This document shows positions 56,878 through 62,091 of a stretch of 62,091 nt of DNA, piece by piece. The number at the start of each line of letters is the position of its first letter. Position 1 is the stretch's first letter. The stretch comes from Candidatus Gastranaerophilales bacterium (GTDB taxonomy: Bacteria > Cyanobacteriota > Vampirovibrionia > Gastranaerophilales > Gastranaerophilaceae): positions 1 to 62,091 of the forward strand of contig CANQLJ010000007.1 of NCBI GenBank assembly GCA_947624685.1. Reading direction: 5' to 3'. The translations under genes were made by a program, and so were the position numbers. The notes below the pieces were generated by a model that saw only the letters and a program-made list of their open reading frames with translations, had not been told where the DNA came from and searched no databases.

Positions 56878-57768
56878 TTATAGCCTATCTAAATATTTTA
56901 AAACCCTCTCGACCTTTTGGGCATTGGTTTTATACCTATCCCCGCCATCTAAAATATGGAGCCAAGATTCATTTGCAAAATAATTCACGGTTATTTTTTC
57001 GTTGGTGTATTTTCTTAATATATCGTCATCCCCAAGGCCGTATAATTCGTCACTGCAAGGATTTAAGTCATTTATATTTAATTTTTTATAAAGACAATTC
57101 CAATTAGCCGAACCCGTGTCCGCATATTTAACCTTAAAAAGGCCAAAAGCCTTGTATCGATGGAAATTCAGGGGAAGATTTTTGACATATTCATAATTAA
57201 AAAAGGCAAAACCCGCCCACATATACCAAACTCCGCAATCAAGCTTTTTGTATCGCCCGAAAACCGGCTTTTGATTGACATAAGAACAAATATCAATTTC
57301 TTTGACGGGAAAAATGTCATGGTCTAAAAATGCAAAATTATTTTTCCTTTTTTGAACAACATTTTTCCAAACCCAATTAAGAGCGATTGCGTGAGAATTG
57401 CTGTATCCGTTTGGAATTGACCTGTCGAGCACTCTTATATATGTTATATCGTTTTGAATGCAGTGGGTTTTAATCATTTGTGAACAATCTTCTAAAGTCG
57501 AATTGTCGCAAACGATGAACCTATAATTTCCTTTCAAAAATTTTTTAAAAATCTTTATCTGCTCCAAAATCAATTTTGGCGCATTAAATGAGATTGTAAT
57601 TAAATCTATATCTGATTTTGAAGTATAATCTTTTGAATAATAGGGTTCGATTGAATAATTTTGGGCAAAAGATTTTTTATATCCTTTTTTTCTTTCTTTA
57701 TTTTCCTGATTTTTTTTAATTTTTTCAACAAGATTCATTTTTCCAAGCTCTGTAACATCTTTTTTCAA
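56878..57768 (-). CDS. Family 2-like glycosyltransferase
   Basis: A 296-residue soluble glycosyltransferase. The central part (about 55-200) has the GT-A layout: IDLITISFNAPKLILEQI as strand 1, YRFIVCDNSTLEDCSQMI, IPNGYSNSHAIALNWVWK, and FAFLDHDIFPVKE, in which DHD is the metal/nucleotide-sugar DxD motif. The C-terminal half contains the acceptor-facing DTGSANWNC and DELYGLGDDD segments. A Lys/Glu-rich N-terminal 30 residues are predicted helix. No export signal, so it works on the cytoplasmic side. No surrounding glycan genes are present; substrate unknown. Confidence 0.75.
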   Translation of the reverse strand: MKKDVTELGKMNLVEKIKKNQENKERKKGYKKSFAQNYSIEPYYSKDYTSKSDIDLITISFNAPKLILEQIKIFKKFLKGNYRFIVCDNSTLEDCSQMIKTHCIQNDITYIRVLDRSIPNGYSNSHAIALNWVWKNVVQKRKNNFAFLDHDIFPVKEIDICSYVNQKPVFGRYKKLDCGVWYMWAGFAFFNYEYVKNLPLNFHRYKAFGLFKVKYADTGSANWNCLYKKLNINDLNPCSDELYGLGDDDILRKYTNEKITVNYFANESWLHILDGGDRYKTNAQKVERVLKYLDRL

Positions 57769-57971
57769 CTTTCCTTGCCTTTATTAAAGCAAAAAATGCG
57801 AATGCATGCAAAATATTTCTAATCTAAAAATATGATTTTTGTCAAAATTCGCTAAAGTTTTTCGTCATATTAGATGATGATTGAAAAATCAAAATCAAGT
57901 ATTCTTTTTGAAGAATTAGAAAAGTATTTTTACTTTTATTGGGGATAGAATTTTAATTTTGGGGATTAATT

Positions 57972-58424
57972 TTGAAGAAGTTCAAATTTACACTGCAAAG
58001 CGTTTTAACTCTCAGACAAAAGACTCTCGAAAACGAAAGGATTAATCTTTCTAAAATCGTGAAAATTTTTAATACCCAAAATGAGATTTTAGAGGGCATG
58101 CAAAATGAATTAGAAAAAAATATCAAAGAAAGCACCATGATAATTAACGAAATCGGACAAGACGGTTTAAATATCCAAATGGCGCTCAATTACCACTCAT
58201 ATTGCAACAAATTGAATAACGACATTAATACTCAAAAACTAATCATCGCCCAAACAAAAAAACAAGTCGAACACCAGCAAGAAGTTACAAAAGAAGCCTA
58301 TATAAAAGTAAAAACGCTTGAAAAACTAAAAGAAAAACAAAAAGAACAATATCTGAAACTTGTCGAACAGGAAGAATTTAAAATGATTGATGACATTGTA
58401 AATTCAAGAAGAAAAGTCGGCTAA
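57972..58424 (+). CDS. fliJ: Flagellar export chaperone FliJ-like
   Basis: A 150-residue coiled-coil protein. The start MKKFKFTLQSVLTLRQKTLE matches FliJ (the common F-x-F-x-L-Q-x-L-L-x-x-R opening), and the rest is two long helices, as in FliJ, the stalk-like general chaperone of the flagellar export ATPase FliI. Sequence is otherwise weakly conserved in this family, so the call leans on the opening motif and on the next two genes being fliK and flgD. The start is TTG (57972), with GGGG about 8-12 bases upstream. fliI and fliH are not in the window. Confidence 0.75.
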   Translation: MKKFKFTLQSVLTLRQKTLENERINLSKIVKIFNTQNEILEGMQNELEKNIKESTMIINEIGQDGLNIQMALNYHSYCNKLNNDINTQKLIIAQTKKQVEHQQEVTKEAYIKVKTLEKLKEKQKEQYLKLVEQEEFKMIDDIVNSRRKVG

Positions 58425-58433
58425 AAAAAAGGA

Positions 58434-61085
58434 ATGATAAACAATATGACCCAAGCAATCGCTAATGAAAACAATAATTTAATTTTAGAAATGACTAAAA
58501 ATACAGCTCTGAACGCCGGCAGCGCAAATAGCTATACTTGCGACTTTAGCAAAAACCGAGCAATTTTAGGCCAAGGCGCTTTGGTTAAAACAAAATTTTC
58601 AAATTTTTATAATAAACTTGATGCAAAATTTAATAACGCTCAAAAGAATTTCCAAAATTTTGACAACAATAATTTATCATCTGCAAAAGTCTCAAACACA
58701 AGCTCCATCAACAAAAAAGCGCTTGAAAAAACCGATAATTCAAATAATTTAAAAGACAAAAACCAAAATAATATTGATAACAAAGAATCAAACATTAAAA
58801 AACAAGCCAAAAAAATCAAAGAAAAGCGCTTTCAAGACAATCGCGACTATAAAAAAACAAACTACGCTAAGGCACAAAGAAACGAACAAAGCCAAAACAG
58901 AATTAATCAAAACAAGGATGAAAAAGATTTTAACAACAACTTAATCAATGAGCCATCACCGGTTGTTGCTTTAGAATCCGGGGACGAATCCTTAAATAAG
59001 TCTGTTGGCGCATCTTTTGAAGAACCCTTAAACCTAAATGAGCAAAATGAAGGCGATGTCAATAATATAGACGCTTCCGTTTCTTTTGCTTACGCTTCAA
59101 TCGGGCAAAATGACGGCCTTGAAACATTGGATGATGTTTCAAAAAACCAAGACCTGGGCGAAATTTCAGAAATTCAATCAAATGAGGCAGCAAAAGAATT
59201 AACGAACGGAATCATTGAAAGTGACGAAATAATAAGTGTCTCAAATTCGCTTCCCGAGGTTAATTCCGAGTTAAAAAATAATGAAGAAGGGCTTAGGGAC
59301 ACAAAAACAAGCGATGAAATTAATATAGATTTAAAAAGCGAAAACCTTAAAGCCGATGAAATTGTTGATTCTAAAGGAGAAACGGCTGATTTAAACAATA
59401 ATCAACAAAATAATAATGAAATTTTAAAAACCCAAAACAGCGCTCAAAGCGATGTTCAAAATTATGATAACAACGAAAATATCGATTTTGACAAAACTTT
59501 AAAGGCGCAAAATGAATTTGAAAATGATAAAAACGAAGTTAAAAATGACGAAGTTATAGAGGTTCAAAAAAATGATTCCGAAGCGATTAAATCCGCTGAT
59601 ACTATTGTCATTGCGAATGAGAGCGACAGTGCCGCTATAGATAAAAACGAAAATTTAGATAGCCAAAATGTTCAAAGAAAAGATGAAAATGAATCTGTTT
59701 TAGAGCTAAACAAAAATCCTCAAACAAAAACAGATGATGCTAAAGACAATACTGAAAACCAAGTTAAAAACGACACCGAAAATAATACCAAAAACAATGC
59801 CGAAAATAATACCGAAAACAATACCAAAAACAATAATATCTCGCTTGAAAAAGATAATCAAAATGAAGTTGAAGCAAAAAAAGATGAGCTAACAAACGAT
59901 GAAAACAGAGTTTTTTCTGATTCAAAGAAAGAAATTTCATCCGATACCGATAGTTATGCTGATTCAGCCAAAATTGAAACAGATAATAATTTAAAAGCAA
60001 ATGAAACAAAGCAAATATCAAACAATGACAATGATTCAAATGCAACAACCTCTCAAAACAAAGAAACAAAGAAAGTTCAAGCGCAAAATAATTCAAATGA
60101 CCCTGCTTTAAAAGAAAACATTTCGCAAAATACAATTTCGAAAAAAGCGCAGCAAAATCCGGACAATAATTATGACGCCGACTTTGATACGGATAGTGAT
60201 TTTGAGCAAACGCAAAATGTTCAAAAAAATAATACAAGCAATAATTTGAGCCAAAATGCTGAAAATGCTGAAAATAGCAAAAATGGGGAAAATAAGGAAA
60301 ATAAATCAAATAGCACAGCGAGCGAAAAAAATCCTCAAAAAGAAATTTTTGAAAAAATGATTAAAGAGGCTCAACTCGTTGACTATGAATCTAATATTTT
60401 AGATGAATCGGGGGCATTAAGCGCAGCCGATGAAGTAACTAAGCTTGCGCTTAGCGAAAACAGCACCCTTCAAAACCCGTCTGTGGTTCATACAAATATG
60501 AATTATGACACGATTTCAAATAATTCAATAATCAAAAACCCGATGCAATTAATGAAAGCGGCAAATGATTTAACAAATGTCGCAAACGAAAATGACCTTT
60601 TCGGGCAAATTACAAACAAAATTACGGATTTAAAAGATGCGCAAGGGCAAATTCAAGGTCAAAAGCTAACAATGGTTTTAAGACCAAACGACCTCGGAAG
60701 GCTCTCAATTGAACTTATTAAAAATAATGACGGACTATCGACCAATATTTTAGCTCAAAATGACGATGTCAGGATTTATATTGAAAAAAATATCAATAAT
60801 TTAAGACAACAATTGGCTGACGCCGGGGTGAACGTCAATAATATTCAAATCAAAACTCAGGGACAAAATACAACAACAAACTATAACGGAAATTATAACG
60901 GCGAGGGCGGTGAAGCTTTCGGCGAAAACCAAAATAACCAACAAAACGGGGGGCAAAATAATAACAAAAACGGGCAAAATTACAGGGAAAACAAAGACCT
61001 GTTATCCCAAATGTCAAACTATGACCTCAATTTCGCAAAAAGCTTTTCAAGCATTTTAAATAACGCAATGAATTACGAAAGCTAA
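58434..61085 (+). CDS. fliK: Flagellar hook-length control protein FliK
   Basis: FliK measures the flagellar hook and switches export from hook to filament proteins. The 883-residue protein is made of a very long disordered middle (about 50-690) rich in Asn, Asp, Glu, Lys and Gln, including a tandem Asn/Thr/Glu-rich patch with repeated ENNT and KNNAENN-type units (59762-59830), and a folded C-terminal domain. That domain (about 740-830) has LTMVLRPNDLGRLSIELIKN and ILAQNDDVRIYIEKNINNLR, then QQLADAGVNVNNIQIKTQ, the FliK C-terminal signature. Such a large linker is long even for FliK and may set hook length. The first ATG is next to an AAGGA; a second at 58446 is also possible. Confidence 0.87.
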   Translation: MINNMTQAIANENNNLILEMTKNTALNAGSANSYTCDFSKNRAILGQGALVKTKFSNFYNKLDAKFNNAQKNFQNFDNNNLSSAKVSNTSSINKKALEKTDNSNNLKDKNQNNIDNKESNIKKQAKKIKEKRFQDNRDYKKTNYAKAQRNEQSQNRINQNKDEKDFNNNLINEPSPVVALESGDESLNKSVGASFEEPLNLNEQNEGDVNNIDASVSFAYASIGQNDGLETLDDVSKNQDLGEISEIQSNEAAKELTNGIIESDEIISVSNSLPEVNSELKNNEEGLRDTKTSDEINIDLKSENLKADEIVDSKGETADLNNNQQNNNEILKTQNSAQSDVQNYDNNENIDFDKTLKAQNEFENDKNEVKNDEVIEVQKNDSEAIKSADTIVIANESDSAAIDKNENLDSQNVQRKDENESVLELNKNPQTKTDDAKDNTENQVKNDTENNTKNNAENNTENNTKNNNISLEKDNQNEVEAKKDELTNDENRVFSDSKKEISSDTDSYADSAKIETDNNLKANETKQISNNDNDSNATTSQNKETKKVQAQNNSNDPALKENISQNTISKKAQQNPDNNYDADFDTDSDFEQTQNVQKNNTSNNLSQNAENAENSKNGENKENKSNSTASEKNPQKEIFEKMIKEAQLVDYESNILDESGALSAADEVTKLALSENSTLQNPSVVHTNMNYDTISNNSIIKNPMQLMKAANDLTNVANENDLFGQITNKITDLKDAQGQIQGQKLTMVLRPNDLGRLSIELIKNNDGLSTNILAQNDDVRIYIEKNINNLRQQLADAGVNVNNIQIKTQGQNTTTNYNGNYNGEGGEAFGENQNNQQNGGQNNNKNGQNYRENKDLLSQMSNYDLNFAKSFSSILNNAMNYES

Positions 61086-61122
61086 AAAGAATTTTAAGGA
61101 TGAACAATAAAGGATTATAAAA

Positions 61123-61815
61123 ATGGCATCAATACAAAATGATATCGTAAATTTGCAAAACGCAACGAATCAAACTAAAGCGCAGGAGATGAAAACCAAA
61201 GCGCCTTCTTCAAGCGTCAGCTCGCACGATTTTTTGTATCTTTTAACGCAACAATTGCAATATCAAGACCCGATGAATCCTATGGATAACTCGCAAATGC
61301 TGGCGCAAGAAGCCCAATTTGCAACATTGGAACAAATGGAAGCAATCTCAAGCTCATTTTCAAACTTTTCAAGCAACTTCCAAGCGAATATGCTTCTCGG
61401 GCAATGTGTCAGAGTTGAAGTGGACGGACAAGGCTATGTCGGTTTCGTTGAAGGCATCGACTACACCAGCCAAAATGGCGCAAGTATCCTAATCGGCGAC
61501 AGGTGGTTTCCGATGTCAAGCGTTACAAATACATATCTTGTAACCCAAGGAGATCCTTCGGAAGGTGAAGGAAGCGGAGATGTTGAAGGCGGAGGCAACG
61601 TCGAAGGAGGCGAAGGCGAAGGTTCCGGAGGTTCAGGCGACGGCGGGCAAGTTGAAGGTTCGGGCGGTTCTGAAGGTTCGGGAGATTCAACAGGCGAAGC
61701 TAATGCCCAAGGGATATTAAATAATATTGCAAATAAAGCACTGTATCTTTTTGGCGGTAAAGCCGTTCAAAATGTTGCAAAACAGGCTTATGAAACAGCA
61801 AAGGATTTGCTGTAG
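61123..61815 (+). CDS. flgD: Flagellar hook cap FlgD with truncated C-terminus
   Basis: FlgD caps the growing hook and guides FlgE assembly. The 230-residue protein has the conserved N-terminal export/core region: DFLYLLTQQLQYQDPMNPMD (about 37-56) and NSQMLAQEAQFATLEQME (to about 75), which is the FlgD signature. The typical C-terminal FlgD Ig/Tudor domain (about 100 further residues) is replaced by a short part (VEVDGQGYVGFVEGIDYTSQ), a Gly/Glu/Ser-rich repetitive linker (about 146-190) and a hydrophobic/amphipathic end (ANKALYLFGGKAVQNVAKQA). The gene follows fliK by 37 bases. Confidence 0.85.
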   Translation: MASIQNDIVNLQNATNQTKAQEMKTKAPSSSVSSHDFLYLLTQQLQYQDPMNPMDNSQMLAQEAQFATLEQMEAISSSFSNFSSNFQANMLLGQCVRVEVDGQGYVGFVEGIDYTSQNGASILIGDRWFPMSSVTNTYLVTQGDPSEGEGSGDVEGGGNVEGGEGEGSGGSGDGGQVEGSGGSEGSGDSTGEANAQGILNNIANKALYLFGGKAVQNVAKQAYETAKDLL

Positions 61816-61883
61816 ATAGATTTTTATTATTGTACATTGAAAAATAATTAAACAGGGTTTAAAAAACTGAATATATAACACAC

Positions 61884-61976
61884 TGTCATTCCGAACTTTA
61901 CAAAGCGAACAGGCGAGGAACGAGCCTTGTGAGCCTGTATCCGTAGGCGAAGCCGAAGGTGTTTCGGAATCTGACA
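61884..61976. repeat. Palindromic intergenic repeat, element 1
   Basis: TGTCATTCCGAAC at the left pairs with GTTTCGGAATCTGACA at the right, enclosing GAGGAACGAGCC and GAGCCTGTATCCG-type blocks. This layout is that of the short dispersed palindromic elements found in many genomes. It lies in the 276-base stretch after flgD, which has no gene. Confidence 0.7.
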
Positions 61977-62007
61977 AAGTTTAGAATCACATGTAGCATT
62001 CTTACAT

Positions 62008-62044
62008 TAGTTAGACCCTGAAATAAATTCAGGGTGACAGGTTA
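62008..62044. repeat. Palindromic intergenic repeat, element 2
   Basis: TTAGACCCTGAA (62010-62021) is complementary to TTCAGGGT (62027 onward) and is followed by GACAGG, the mirror of the TGTCA seen in elements 1 and 3. Confidence 0.65.
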
Positions 62045-62073
62045 ACTTAGATGTAAAAATCTATACATCCAAC

Positions 62074-62091
62074 TACCTGTCATGCTGAACT
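62074..62091. repeat. Palindromic repeat, element 3, cut by the window end
   Basis: TACCTGTCATGCTGAACT matches the left arm of the other elements (TGTCATxCxGAAC). Only the start is inside the window. Confidence 0.55.

Noticed and set aside
59764..60309. 181-codon antisense frame within fliK
   Set aside because: Tyr/Phe/His-rich translation is the mirror of the Asn/Glu-rich repeats of FliK, a typical artefact.

Overview
The window is a 62-kb piece of an AT-rich bacterial chromosome using the standard code (TGA is a stop, e.g. at the end of tsaC). My best placement is the non-photosynthetic cyanobacterial sister group (Vampirovibrionia/Melainabacteria, Gastranaerophilales-like). This is an inference. 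It rests on a cyanobacterial-style VKOR-thioredoxin fusion, fermentative enzymes (ADP-forming acetyl-CoA synthetase, ATP-type PEP carboxykinase), flagellar genes, an F-type ATPase, a calpain-like protease, and several uncharacterised proteins with a short F-G/F-K-G motif near the N-terminus. Nothing here is a prophage, IS element or CRISPR array; it reads as ordinary chromosome with an unusually large share of uncharacterised proteins.

Layout. 1-2.4 kb: end of atpA, an inserted membrane-protein gene, atpG. 2.5-5.5 kb: dnaA, convergent with a sugar-type MFS transporter. 5.6-10.6 kb: SpoIID-like protein, murJ, tsaC and a small secreted protein in one overlapping operon, then a radical SAM gene. 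10.7-17.4 kb: ADP-forming acetyl-CoA synthetase, a short-zinc-finger J protein, a calpain-like protease, VKOR-Trx, queH. 17.4-17.9 kb: a structured candidate ncRNA with terminator. 17.9-23.9 kb (minus): a histidine kinase, response regulator, secreted protein, lipoprotein adaptor and an RND-like porter protein lacking the usual membrane helices. 24-30.8 kb: a large unknown protein, grpE-dnaJ, a beta-propeller, an O-methyltransferase and a Ser-rich protein. 30.9-37.1 kb (minus): overlapping Ski2-like helicase and HNH/coiled-coil nuclease, then an SDR coupled to a repeat protein. 37.1-46.3 kb: HU, an OppF-like ATPase, ahcY, divergent PEP carboxykinase, a 929-residue EF-hand protein, bioB and bioD. 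46.3-48.7 kb (minus): two unknown genes behind a candidate cobalamin riboswitch. 48.7-54.9 kb: TPR and secreted proteins, engB, a second candidate ncRNA, mtaB, rplK-rplA with a possible L1-binding leader, a GtrA-like protein. 55-62 kb: a Gly/Ala-rich protein, lytic transglycosylase, tRNA-Ser(GCU), a glycosyltransferase, fliJ-fliK-flgD, and a cluster of palindromic repeats at the right edge.

The genes form recognisable work groups: envelope and peptidoglycan (SpoIID-like, MurJ, lytic transglycosylase), tRNA modification (TsaC, MtaB, QueH), protein folding (GrpE, two J proteins, VKOR), flagellar hook assembly (FliJ, FliK, FlgD), biotin synthesis and central carbon metabolism.

The observations I would follow first are: the cobalamin riboswitch in front of genes of unknown function; the kinase-regulator-adaptor-porter operon with a helix-poor RND protein; the helicase-HNH pair; two intergenic transcription units sharing an upstream sequence block; and repeated -10 boxes 6-9 nt before start codons that lack Shine-Dalgarno sequences, suggesting leaderless mRNAs.
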